The position numbers were made by a program, and so were the translations under genes. From contig NZ_JAALJI010000001.1 of assembly GCF_011064595.1 (NCBI RefSeq), positions 558,001 through 622,000 on the forward strand: 64,000 nucleotides of DNA, given 5' to 3'. The notes under the pieces are model-generated. The model was not told the DNA's origin, did not search any database, and saw nothing but the letters and a program-made list of their open reading frames with translations. The DNA comes from Paludisphaera soli (GTDB lineage Bacteria > Planctomycetota > Planctomycetia > Isosphaerales > Isosphaeraceae). Below, piece by piece: positions 8,370 through 16,606 of this stretch; within the stretch, counting starts at the first letter, position 1, and the number at the start of each line of letters is the position of its first letter.

Positions 8370-8396
8370 GAGAAAAGGACGGGCATCGAAAGCCCG
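8370..8396 (-). terminator. Terminator after tRNA-Asp
   Basis: On the minus strand CGGGC (8396-8392), a 7-base loop, GCCCG (8384-8380), then a T-rich tail (TCCTTTTCTCT). It lies 16 bases past the tRNA 3' end. Confidence 0.6.
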
Positions 8397-8411
8397 AAGG
8401 GAGGAAGGAAG

Positions 8412-8485
8412 CGAGGATGACGGGATTCGAACCCGCAACCTCCGGCGTGACAGGCCGGTGCTCTAACCAGTTGAGCTACATCCCC
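8412..8485 (-). tRNA. tRNA-Asp (anticodon GTC)
   Basis: 74-base cloverleaf read on the minus strand. The acceptor GGGGATG pairs with CATCCTC (one G-T pair) and the discriminator is G73, as expected for aspartate. The D arm contains AACTGGTTA, the anticodon stem CCGGC/GCCGG holds the loop CTGTCAC (anticodon GTC), and the T arm has GGTTCGAATCC. CCA is not encoded. It has its own promoter (8534-8562) and a terminator (8370-8396), so it is a single-gene unit. Confidence 0.97.
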
Positions 8486-8533
8486 AAGGACGGCGGGATA
8501 TCGTTCCCGAGCACGTCTCGTTGAGATAGTCAC

Positions 8534-8562
8534 AGGTTAGTGGCGCCGGGTTCGGAAGTCAA
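8534..8562 (-). promoter_or_regulatory. Sigma70-like promoter for tRNA-Asp
   Basis: On the minus strand TTGACT (8562-8557), a 17-base spacer and TAACCT (8539-8534), with the mature tRNA 5' end 49 bases further on. Confidence 0.65.
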
Positions 8563-8814
8563 GGGGCCAGCCCCCCGGGTTTTCGGACGGCCGAGAAGGA
8601 GGTCCGGTGAAGGGGGTGGAAGTGGTCGCGCAAGGGGCAACCGGCTTTCCCGGGCGTCCGCGCGACGATTAGACTGCAACCGTCGGGAGGGCTCGCGGTC
8701 GTCGGGCCGTTCGCGCCGTCGGGACCCCCTGCGACCGCACGCACCGTCGGTCCCAGGGCTGGCGGATTTTCATTACGATCCGGGCGGGTCTTCCGGCTCG
8801 ATAGGGGTAGGGAC
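8563..8814. other. Intergenic region upstream of the GalU-type gene
   Basis: Separates the tRNA-Asp promoter from the GTG at 8815. A weak plus-strand candidate is TTTCCC with an 18-base gap to TAGACT (8670-8675). No coding pattern or RNA gene is seen. Confidence 0.4.
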
Positions 8815-9768
8815 GTGTTCATCTCGAAGGCAGTCATCACCGCCGCGGGCCGGGGCGCCCGCCAGTATCCGGCGTCGGACACCGTCCAGAAGGCCATGCT
8901 GCCGATCGTCGACCGCGACGGCCTGACCAAGCCGGTCCTCCAGATCATCGCCGAGGAGGCGCTGGAGAGCGGCATCGAGGAGATCTGCGTCGTCAGCGCC
9001 CCGGGCGACGAAGCGGTCTATCGCGACCACTTCCGCAACTACGCGAGGAACCTCCGCACTTCCTTCCGGGACGTCGACTGGGCGGACGATCAGGCCCAGC
9101 GTCTGTTGCACCTGGAGGAGCGCCTGACCTTCGCCGTCCAGGACGAGCCCCGGGGCTACGGCCACGCCGTCTGGTGCGCCCGCGAGTTCGCCGGCGGCGA
9201 CCCGTTCCTGCTGCTGCTGGGGGACCACTTGTACCTCTCGTCCGACCCGCGACGATGCGCCCGCCAGCTCATCGAGCTGGCGACGGCCGAGTCGTGCGCC
9301 GTGTCGGCCGTGCAGGCGACCCAGGAGCATCTGATCCACCAGTACGGCACGCTCACGGGCCGCCGGCTGACCGACCGGCCCGACGTCTACGCCATCGACG
9401 AGATCATCGAGAAGCCGAATCCGACCCTCGCCGAGCTTCGGCTGCACGTCCCCGGCCTCCGCGCCGGGCATTACCTCTGCTTCTTCGGGATGCACGTCCT
9501 GACGCCCACGGTCTTCGAGCTGCTCGACGAGGCCGTCGGCGACCGTCGCGAGCACGGCGCGATCCAGCTGACCTCGGCGCTCAACCAGCTCGCGAGGCGT
9601 GAGAAGTACCTGGCCCTGGAGACGCGCGGTCAGCGGTTCAACCTCGGGGTCAAGTTTGGGACCATTGAGGCCCAGGTCGCGTTGGCGATGTCCGGCGTCG
9701 ACCGCGACCGGATCCTGGCCGTCTTGCTGGACGCCGCCGCCCGGATCGAGCAGGCCTCCCCACGCTGA
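8815..9768 (+). CDS. galU: GalU-type UTP--glucose-1-phosphate uridylyltransferase
   Basis: Predicted to make UDP-glucose (or a related NDP-sugar) for glycans. The 317-residue product begins ISKAVITAAGRGARQYPAS, the nucleotide-binding loop of GalU-like transferases, then KAMLPIVD with the substrate lysine, LLLGDHLY for metal binding, IIEKPNP and the GVKFGT C-terminal motif. The start is GTG 8815 after a GGGGTAGGGAC ribosome-binding region. The next gene begins 63 bases later and carries another nucleotidyltransferase, so both probably serve one nucleotide-sugar pathway. The exact sugar cannot be read from sequence alone. Confidence 0.82.
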   Translation: MFISKAVITAAGRGARQYPASDTVQKAMLPIVDRDGLTKPVLQIIAEEALESGIEEICVVSAPGDEAVYRDHFRNYARNLRTSFRDVDWADDQAQRLLHLEERLTFAVQDEPRGYGHAVWCAREFAGGDPFLLLLGDHLYLSSDPRRCARQLIELATAESCAVSAVQATQEHLIHQYGTLTGRRLTDRPDVYAIDEIIEKPNPTLAELRLHVPGLRAGHYLCFFGMHVLTPTVFELLDEAVGDRREHGAIQLTSALNQLARREKYLALETRGQRFNLGVKFGTIEAQVALAMSGVDRDRILAVLLDAAARIEQASPR

Positions 9769-9831
9769 GCCGCCCGACCGTTCGTCGACGTGCGACACCC
9801 CCGATTTCCCACCCGTCAACCGCGGACGATC

Positions 9832-12800
9832 ATGGCATCACTCGGCTCCACCCTCATCGAGACCATCACCGGCTCGGACCCCGCGATCCGCGACCGCTCG
9901 GCCCGCGCGCTCGTCGCCGGCGCGAGCCTCGCCGAGAAGCTCCAGGCCTGCGAGGAGCTGGAACGCTTCCGCCGACGCGCCGAGAACCTGTACGAACGCG
10001 TGAGGGCGTCCCTCTTCCTGCACGCAATCTACCGATACGACGTCCAGGAGGATCCGTCCATCCGCCGCAGCGGCCTGATCCCGTTCGACGGCTACATGGA
10101 CCTGATGGAGCGCCGCTACGAGCAGGCCGTGACCTCGTTCCGGGCGACGCTCCAGCGCGACCATCCCAACGGCGCCATCTGCAGCGCGCTGGCCCAGGCC
10201 TACGACCAGATCGCCTTCCAGACGCTGGCCGACCAGGTTCGTCGGTCGGTGAGGAGCTGCTCCGGCAACCGCTGGATGTTCCGCGTGGGGGGCGTCGACG
10301 AGCACCCGCTCAAGCTGGACGCGCGGCTGCTCGACCGCTCCTCGGCCGACGGCCTGCACCCGATCCTGCTGGAGCGGACCCCCGTCCGGCTGGACCTCTC
10401 GCACAGCGGCTGGTCGGACATCTTCTTCCTCGGGATGGACTTTCCCGAGGGGGCGCGGGTGATGAACATCTCGGTGGATTTGGGCGTCCACGGCCGCGAC
10501 GACGCCCCCACGCCGCCGATCGAGTGCCGCCTCCGCGTCATCGCCGAGCCGATCCTCCGACTGACCAGCATCGACCTAGACGCCACCAAGGACGTCGAGA
10601 CGCTGGAGGAGCTGTTCAACTTCGGCAACGACTATCTCGGGCTGGTGAAGGCCGGCGTGATCGCCTCGGGCCTGGTCCCCCCCTCGCTCGAAGGGACGTC
10701 GGCGTCGCTCGCCGAGTTGCTCGCTCGGGTCGTCCGTCCCGGCCACGGGCTGGAGATCGTCAGCAAGGTCAACGACATCCCCAAGGGCTCGCGCCTGGCC
10801 GTCTCCACCAACCTGCTCGCGTCGCTGATCGCCATGCTCATGCGCGCGACCGGCCAGACGACGAACCTGACCGGCGCGCTGGAGCTGGAGGAGTCTCGCG
10901 TCGTGGTCGCCCGCGCGATCCTGGGCGAGTGGCTCGGGGGCTCGGGGGGCGGCTGGCAGGATTCCGGCGGCGTCTTCCCCGGCGTGAAGCTCATCATGGG
11001 CGTCCCGGCCGGCGAAGCGGACCCCGAGTGGGGCGTGAGCCGGGGCCGCCTGCTCCCCGAACACCGCCTGGTCGACGTCCGGCCGAAGGCCGAGTCCGCC
11101 GACGATACGGCCGGCCCGCGCGGCTCGTTCGCCGAGGCGCTCGCCTCCAGCATGGTCCTGGTCCACGGCGGCATGGCCCAGAACGTCGGGCCGATCCTCA
11201 ACATGGTGACGGCCAAGTACCTCCTCCGCGATGAGGCCGAATGGAAGGCTCGGCGCGAGGCGCTGCGGATCTTCGAAGGGGTCGTGGAGTCCGTCGAGAA
11301 GGCGGATGTCCGGGCCCTCGGCGGCTGGACCACCGCCAACTGGGACGGCCCGCTCAAGGGGATCATCCCCTGGATCACCAGCGCCTTCACCGAGGGGATC
11401 ATCCGCGAGGCCCGCGAGGCCCTGGGCGCGGACTTCTGGGGCTTCCTGATGCTCGGCGGCATGTCCGGCGGCGGCATGGCGTTCATGGTCGACCCGTCCC
11501 GCCACGAGGAGTTCAAGGCCCGCATCGGCGAGATCATGCGGCGCGTCAAGCGGTCGCTCGACGACGCCCTGCCGTTCGCGATGGAGCCGGTCGTCTACGA
11601 CTTCCGGATCAATCCCCGGGGCACCTGGGCGACCCTGGAATCCGACGCATCCGCCCTGATGCCCGCGCGGTACTACACGCTCCAGATCCCCCGGATGATC
11701 GCCGAGGGGACGGCGGGGCTCGACAGGCTCCGCAAGGCCGACGTCGACGCCTTCGCCAACCGCAGCGACGAGACGCCCGAGCTGCTCCGCGTCTTCCGCA
11801 CCATGATCAACAAGCTGTTCCCCGTCACCCGGAGCGGCGTCGACGACACCTCGACCCGGTGGAACGAGGAGGCCGAGGCCATCCGCCGCGAGAACGGCTT
11901 CGACCCGGTCCAGCACGAGGCCCTCCGCGAGGACATGGCCCGGGGCCGCATCGGCCTGGCCCGCAACCGCCTGCCCGTGGACATGCAGATCCACGACGTC
12001 GACGACTCCGACCTGATCGACGCCCACGACGCTCCCTCGAAGACGGCCGTCGCCCTGGGAGAGCGGGTGATCCGCAACGGCGAGGTCGCGGTGGTCTCGC
12101 TGGCCGCGGGGGTCGGCAGCCGCTGGACCAGCGGCGCGGGGGTGGTCAAGGCGATCAATCCGTTCGCCCTGTTCGAGGGCCGTCATCGCTCCTTCCTGGA
12201 GGTCCACCTCGCCAAGACGAAGGCCGTCCAGGACGCCCTGGGGGCGACGATCCCTCACGTCGTCACGACGAGCTACCTGACCCACGGGGCCATCGCGAAG
12301 CGGCTGGCGACGACCGGAAACTACGGCCACGACGGCCCCGTCCACCTTTCGCGAGGCCAGTCGATCGGCCAGCGGCTCGTGCCGATGGCCCGCGACCTGA
12401 CGTTCCTCTGGGAGGAGTCGACCCACGAGACCCTCGACGAGAACAAGCAGAAGGTCCGCGAGGCCGGCCGTCGCGCGATCCTCGACTGGGCGAAGGCCCA
12501 GGGCGAGGGGGCGGACTACACCGACAACGTCCCGCTCCAGCGCTTCAACCCGCCCGGGCACTTCTACGAGGTCCCCAACCTCCTGCGCAACGGGCTGCTC
12601 GCGAAGCTCCTGGTCGCCCACCCGAACCTCAAGTGGCTGATGGTCCACAACATCGACACCCTGGGGGCGACCGTCGACCCCGGCATCCTGGGCCGGGTCG
12701 TCGAGGCCGGTTCGACCCTCGCGTTCGAGGTCATCCCGAGGCGGATCGACGACCGGGGCGGCGGCCTGGCGCGCGTCGGCGGCCGGCTCCGGCTGCTGGA

Positions 12801-13215
12801 AGGGCTGGCGCAGCCGCGCGAGGACTCGGAGTTCGCCCTGCGCTATTACAACTCGATGACGACCTGGGTCCGCATCGACGGCCTCCTGCAGGCCCTCCAC
12901 CTGTCGCGCGACGACCTGGGCCGCTCGCCCGAGAAGGTCGCCGCCGCCGTCCGCAACCTGGCCGCGCGGGTGCCGACCTACGTCACCATCAAGGACGTGA
13001 AGAGGCGCTGGGGCCACGGCCAGGAGGACGTCCTCCCCGTCGCCCAGTTCGAGAAGCTCTGGAGCGACCTGACCTCGCTGCCGGACCTCCCCTGCTCGTT
13101 CCTCTCCGTCGACCGCCGCCGCGGCCAGCAGCTCAAGGACGCGGCGCAGCTCGACGGCTGGGTCACCGACGGCGGCAGGGATTACGTCGCCTCGCTCTGC
13201 AAGTTCCCGGGGTGA
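9832..13215 (+). CDS. Fusion of a GHMP-kinase-like region and a UDPGP-type sugar nucleotidyltransferase
   Basis: A 1127-residue protein. Residues 1-280 match no family I recognise. From about 290 to 640 there are fucokinase/GHMP-kinase marks: PKGSRLAVST at 317-326 in the place of the PxGSGLGTSS ATP loop, GGWQDSGG at 373-380 followed by GVKLIMG, and the helical motif HGGMAQNVGPILNMVTAKYL. Residues about 745-1060 form a UDP-sugar pyrophosphorylase domain with VVSLAAGVGSRW at 754-765, HNIDTLGATVDPGILG and FEVIPRRIDDRGG. The likely job is phosphorylating a salvaged sugar and making its UDP derivative. The order is the reverse of Bacteroides FKP. The GLG glycines of the kinase loop are replaced (R321, A323), so kinase activity is uncertain. 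The ATG at 9832 is preferred over a GTG at 9790. Confidence 0.75.
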   Translation: MASLGSTLIETITGSDPAIRDRSARALVAGASLAEKLQACEELERFRRRAENLYERVRASLFLHAIYRYDVQEDPSIRRSGLIPFDGYMDLMERRYEQAVTSFRATLQRDHPNGAICSALAQAYDQIAFQTLADQVRRSVRSCSGNRWMFRVGGVDEHPLKLDARLLDRSSADGLHPILLERTPVRLDLSHSGWSDIFFLGMDFPEGARVMNISVDLGVHGRDDAPTPPIECRLRVIAEPILRLTSIDLDATKDVETLEELFNFGNDYLGLVKAGVIASGLVPPSLEGTSASLAELLARVVRPGHGLEIVSKVNDIPKGSRLAVSTNLLASLIAMLMRATGQTTNLTGALELEESRVVVARAILGEWLGGSGGGWQDSGGVFPGVKLIMGVPAGEADPEWGVSRGRLLPEHRLVDVRPKAESADDTAGPRGSFAEALASSMVLVHGGMAQNVGPILNMVTAKYLLRDEAEWKARREALRIFEGVVESVEKADVRALGGWTTANWDGPLKGIIPWITSAFTEGIIREAREALGADFWGFLMLGGMSGGGMAFMVDPSRHEEFKARIGEIMRRVKRSLDDALPFAMEPVVYDFRINPRGTWATLESDASALMPARYYTLQIPRMIAEGTAGLDRLRKADVDAFANRSDETPELLRVFRTMINKLFPVTRSGVDDTSTRWNEEAEAIRRENGFDPVQHEALREDMARGRIGLARNRLPVDMQIHDVDDSDLIDAHDAPSKTAVALGERVIRNGEVAVVSLAAGVGSRWTSGAGVVKAINPFALFEGRHRSFLEVHLAKTKAVQDALGATIPHVVTTSYLTHGAIAKRLATTGNYGHDGPVHLSRGQSIGQRLVPMARDLTFLWEESTHETLDENKQKVREAGRRAILDWAKAQGEGADYTDNVPLQRFNPPGHFYEVPNLLRNGLLAKLLVAHPNLKWLMVHNIDTLGATVDPGILGRVVEAGSTLAFEVIPRRIDDRGGGLARVGGRLRLLEGLAQPREDSEFALRYYNSMTTWVRIDGLLQALHLSRDDLGRSPEKVAAAVRNLAARVPTYVTIKDVKRRWGHGQEDVLPVAQFEKLWSDLTSLPDLPCSFLSVDRRRGQQLKDAAQLDGWVTDGGRDYVASLCKFPG

Positions 13216-13222
13216 TCGCGGC

Positions 13223-14329
13223 TCAGGCCGGGCAGAGGCCCGCCAGGTCGCGGATGGCGGCCTGGGCGATGGGCGAGGGGCAGGACCAGACGAGGAAGAA
13301 GAGGGCCTGACGCGCCCAACGCTGGGCGGGGTCGGTCCGGAGGAAGCCGCTGCCGCGCCGGGCCGTCAGATGGGCCTGGGTCGAGCGCAGGGCCAGGGCG
13401 TTCGCCTGGGCGCGCAGCGAGGCGGCGGTCGCGGCGTCTCCCTCGCCTCGGGCGCAGGTCATCAGGATCGCCCATGCCTGGGACCACTGCTCGCGGAGCA
13501 GGTCGACCGGGTCGACCAGGTCGATGCGGTCGGGGGTCAGCGCGGCCAGCCCGCCGATCGCCGCGGCGGCCTGGCCGAGGGCCAGGGCCGAGGTCTCCAG
13601 CCCGGCCGTGCCGACGGCCCCGGGCTGCGTGGAGATCTCCGTCGTCGGACCCATCAGCACGTCGTCGGCGTCGATCTCGACCCCCTGTACCGCGACCTCG
13701 GCCGTGCGCGAGGCCTGCAGCGCCGCCAGCTCGAACGCCGGCAGGACGGTCAAACCGGGGCGGTCGCCGGGGAGCGTGATCAGGAGCTGTCGGCCGTCTT
13801 CCAGGAGCGCGCCGGTGACGAAGACGTCGGCGCGCTCGGCACCGGTCACCCAGGGCATGGAGCCGTCGAGGCGGTAGCGGCCCTCGCCGATCTCGGTCGC
13901 GACGAGCGCCTTGGCGCCCAGCCGTCGCGAGGTGGTGAGCTGCGAGATGCCGACCGTCGCCATCGCTCGACCGGCGGCGATCCGCGCCAGCCATTCGGCG
14001 GCCTTCGGGCGGTCGGCGACCGTCGCCAGGCGACGGACGGCCGCGTCGTGCTGCGAGAGGATGAAGACGGCCGTCAGGCTCGCCTCGGCCAGCCTCGCGT
14101 AGCGCTGGACGGCGAGCGGGCGGGGGCAGGCGTCGCCCCCCTGCTCCGCCGGCACGGACCAGCGCAGGACGCCGTCCTCGACCAGGCGCGACCACATGGC
14201 CTCGGGCCAGACGCCGGCCAGGTCGGCCGGGCCGTCGGCCGCGCGGAGGGCGTCGGTCAGGGCGACGATCCGGGGCTCCTCGGGGTCGATCTCCGTCCAG
14301 AAGCCGCCGTGCATCGTTTCGTCGCCCAT
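13223..14329 (-). CDS. Acyl-CoA dehydrogenase family protein
   Basis: The 368-residue product has the all-alpha/beta-barrel/alpha layout of acyl-CoA dehydrogenase flavoproteins: an N-terminal helical part ending in VPAEQGGDA, FILSQHDAAVRRLA, a flavin-contact segment MATVGISQLTTSRR, YRLDGSMPWVTGAERADVFV (typical of the middle beta domain), and C-terminal helices. The substrate is unknown and I cannot place the catalytic glutamate with confidence, so it may be a divergent non-catalytic or non-beta-oxidation member. The ATG at 14329 follows GAGGGTAGC, a good ribosome-binding site. It is divergent from the Nudix gene, sharing a 67-base gap. Confidence 0.8.
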   Translation of the reverse strand: MGDETMHGGFWTEIDPEEPRIVALTDALRAADGPADLAGVWPEAMWSRLVEDGVLRWSVPAEQGGDACPRPLAVQRYARLAEASLTAVFILSQHDAAVRRLATVADRPKAAEWLARIAAGRAMATVGISQLTTSRRLGAKALVATEIGEGRYRLDGSMPWVTGAERADVFVTGALLEDGRQLLITLPGDRPGLTVLPAFELAALQASRTAEVAVQGVEIDADDVLMGPTTEISTQPGAVGTAGLETSALALGQAAAAIGGLAALTPDRIDLVDPVDLLREQWSQAWAILMTCARGEGDAATAASLRAQANALALRSTQAHLTARRGSGFLRTDPAQRWARQALFFLVWSCPSPIAQAAIRDLAGLCPA

Positions 14330-14396
14330 GCTACCCTCGACCGGGACCAACCGTCCGCGCCCCCAGAATCGTCATCGTCGCACAAGGCCGCGAATC

Positions 14397-14972
14397 ATGT
14401 CAGCCCCCTATTGCTACAAGCACCCGAGGCCGGCCGTCACGACGGACCTGGTGGTCTTCGCCTGGCGCGAACACGCGCTCCAGACCCTCCTGATCCGCCG
14501 CAAGCACGACCCGTACGCGGGGCGATGGGCGATCCCCGGCGGCTTCCTCGACATGGACGAGGACGCCGAGGTCGGCGCGCGCCGCGAGTTGGAGGAGGAG
14601 ACCGGCCTGGTCGTCCCCGGCGCGGTCGCCCCGCTCGGCTTCTTCGCCGCGCCCGGCCGCGATCCCCGGGGGAGGACGATCACCCTGGCCCACGTCGCGG
14701 TCCTGCCGGCCGGCGATTATCCGATCCAGGGGGGCGACGACGCGGACGAGGCCGCCTGGCGACCCGTCGCCGAGGCGAGGGACCTGGCCTTCGATCACGA
14801 CGACGTCCTGACAGCCGCCCATTCCTGGCTGCGCGATCGCGTGCTGGAGAAATCCCCCGAGGCGCGCGCGATGCTCCCGCTTCCCTTCGAAGTGGACGAC
14901 GTCCGCGCCCTGTTCCACGTCCTGGGACTTCCCCTCCGCCGGGCCGCCTCCTGGATGGGATCCAAGGGCTGA
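14397..14972 (+). CDS. Nudix hydrolase
   Basis: The 191-residue product carries a full Nudix box, GGFLDMDEDAEVGA followed by RRELEEETGL, which binds the metal and cleaves a nucleoside diphosphate linked to another group. The upstream TLLIRRKHDPYAGRWAIPGG and the downstream layout resemble the ADP-ribose/NADH pyrophosphatase-like group, but the substrate cannot be fixed. It is divergent from the acyl-CoA dehydrogenase. The ATG at 14397 (MSAPYCYKHPRPAVTTD) is the only start that begins in domain-like sequence; the open frame further upstream is antisense to the dehydrogenase gene. Confidence 0.9.
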   Translation: MSAPYCYKHPRPAVTTDLVVFAWREHALQTLLIRRKHDPYAGRWAIPGGFLDMDEDAEVGARRELEEETGLVVPGAVAPLGFFAAPGRDPRGRTITLAHVAVLPAGDYPIQGGDDADEAAWRPVAEARDLAFDHDDVLTAAHSWLRDRVLEKSPEARAMLPLPFEVDDVRALFHVLGLPLRRAASWMGSKG

Positions 14973-14990
14973 TGTCGGCGCCGGTTCACC

Positions 14991-15019
14991 TTGCCCGAAC
15001 GGGCCGGACGGGTTAGATT
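14991..15019 (+). promoter_or_regulatory. Sigma70-like promoter for the methyltransferase
   Basis: TTGCCC (14991-14996), a 17-base spacer and TAGATT (15014-15019), 79 bases before the ATG at 15098. Confidence 0.75.
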
Positions 15020-15097
15020 CCGCCCGCGATTCGACCGCCCGGGCACCTGGACGCCCGTCGGGCCCGCCGTGCGCCGGACCGGAGAAGGAACGACCGA

Positions 15098-15952
15098 ATG
15101 ACCGCTCTCGGATCGAAGGGGACCCATCGCCGGGCGGCACGCGGGACTTCGCCGAACCCCGCCGACCACCGCGCCGAGGCCGACCTGATCCGGGCTCTCT
15201 GGGCCGAGCAGAAGGCCCATGTCGCCGCGAACGGGCTCGATACCGAGGAGCAGGCGTACCTCGACGCCCACTTCTCCATGCCGTTGACGCTTCGCCGACG
15301 GCTCGCGGTGATCGACTGGCTGGCGAAGGGCATTCGGCCGGGCGACCGCGTCCTGGAATGGGGATGCCGCCACGCCGTCGATTCCTGCATCTACCGCCGC
15401 CGGTTCGGAGCCTCGCTCGACCTCCACGGCTGCGACTACGTGGAAGCGGACTTCTACCGGCCGTTCCACGACTACAGCGGCCTGAAATATGCCAGGATCC
15501 GGCACCCCTACCGGCTGGATCAGCCCGACGGCGGCTTCGACGTCGTGACCAGCAACGGCGTCTGGGAGCACGTCGAGGACGAGGCGAACTCGCTGCGCGA
15601 GGTATTCCGGGTCCTCCGGCCCGGGGGATCGTTCCTGGTCGCCTGCCTCCCGAATCGCTACAGCTACACCGAGGCCTTGCAGCGCCGGTTGGGCCACACC
15701 GCCCACGACCGGCTGTACACGATCGCCTCGGCCTCCGGCCTGCTGCGGGCCGCCGGCTTCGAGGTCCTGGCCTGGGATCGCCGACTGGTCGTGCCGACCA
15801 TGCTCAATGGCTTCCCGCGTCTCGCGAAGGACGCTTACGGCCGGCTCCACGGGCTGGTCTGGGCGTGCAACGCTATACTGGAGCGGACCTGGCCGATCAA
15901 CCGGGCGGCGAGCAACCTGATGTTCGTGGCCCGGCGACCGTCCGCGTCCTGA
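15098..15952 (+). CDS. Class I SAM-dependent methyltransferase
   Basis: A 284-residue Rossmann methyltransferase. Motif I is RVLEWGCRHAVDS (about 84-96; WGC replaces the common DxGxG), followed by the acidic position in CDYVEAD, the motif GGFDVVTSNGVWEHVEDE and FRVLRPGGSFLVACLPN, which is typical of Methyltransf_11 family enzymes. A C-terminal extension (FPRLAKDAYGRLHGLVWACN) may hold substrate. The acceptor is unknown; glycan or lipid methylation is possible given the neighbouring nucleotide-sugar genes, but that is conjecture. The gene has its own promoter at 14991-15019. Confidence 0.85.
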   Translation: MTALGSKGTHRRAARGTSPNPADHRAEADLIRALWAEQKAHVAANGLDTEEQAYLDAHFSMPLTLRRRLAVIDWLAKGIRPGDRVLEWGCRHAVDSCIYRRRFGASLDLHGCDYVEADFYRPFHDYSGLKYARIRHPYRLDQPDGGFDVVTSNGVWEHVEDEANSLREVFRVLRPGGSFLVACLPNRYSYTEALQRRLGHTAHDRLYTIASASGLLRAAGFEVLAWDRRLVVPTMLNGFPRLAKDAYGRLHGLVWACNAILERTWPINRAASNLMFVARRPSAS

Positions 15953-15997
15953 CCGTCGACGTGGCCGGAAACCGGCCACCTGTCCGCGATCGCCGGG

Positions 15998-16489
15998 TCA
16001 GTTCGAGAGGTCGGCCTCGCAGAGGATCTCGAAGCCCATCTCGTGCAACGAACGGCTGGCCTGCTCGTTGTTGTCGATGTGCATGGCGACCGCCGGCCGG
16101 CCGTGGGGCTGGTGGATCAGCGGATACGCGTAGTGGATGTTGATCTCGGCCCGCAGGAGCGCCAGACACATGTCGGCGAGAGACGCCGACGACGAGGGCA
16201 GCTCGGCGGCCACCAGTTCGTTCTCGGCGAACGGGTGCTTGTTCAGCGAGAGGATCTCGCGGCCCTGCTCCGGGTGGCTGAGGATCAGCCGCAGGATCGA
16301 GCAGTCGGCGGAGTCGGAGATCGTCAGGCCGACGATCTTGACCTTGCTGCCGTGGAAGGAGCGGACCACCTCCAGCACCTGGCCGACGCGATTCTCCAGG
16401 AACACCGAGAACTGGGTCACGCTCGGCCAGTTGCGGCCGTGGATCGTCTCGACGTCGATCTCGCTCTCGCCGCCTTCTCCTAAGCTCAT
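15998..16489 (-). CDS. ACT-domain protein
   Basis: The 163-residue protein carries two ACT-like ligand-binding units (FSVFLENRVGQVLEVVRSF.. and DMCLALLRAEINIHYAYPLI..). Such proteins sense amino acids or act as regulatory subunits, as in acetolactate synthase small subunits. No catalytic domain is fused, so it probably acts as a separate regulator; its partner enzyme is not in the window. The start is at 16489 with an AGGGA site. A good promoter lies at 16542-16570. Confidence 0.8.
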   Translation of the reverse strand: MSLGEGGESEIDVETIHGRNWPSVTQFSVFLENRVGQVLEVVRSFHGSKVKIVGLTISDSADCSILRLILSHPEQGREILSLNKHPFAENELVAAELPSSSASLADMCLALLRAEINIHYAYPLIHQPHGRPAVAMHIDNNEQASRSLHEMGFEILCEADLSN

Positions 16490-16541
16490 AAAGTCCCTCG
16501 CGTACTTGCCAGGACCGTCGAAGCCGAACCGCGGCCTTCAA

Positions 16542-16570
16542 AATTAATGGGGTTCATCCACCCACGTCAA
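16542..16570 (-). promoter_or_regulatory. Sigma70-like promoter for the ACT-domain gene
   Basis: On the minus strand TTGACG (16570-16565), a 17-base spacer and TTAATT (16547-16542), about 53 bases before the start codon. Confidence 0.65.
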
Positions 16571-16606
16571 TGCGAACTGGCGGTTCGCCCCGGAAGGAAG
16601 TCCGAG

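Noticed and set aside
10576-13017. 813-codon minus-strand frame opposite the kinase/nucleotidyltransferase fusion
   Set aside because: Antisense shadow; the plus-strand product has recognisable enzyme motifs throughout.
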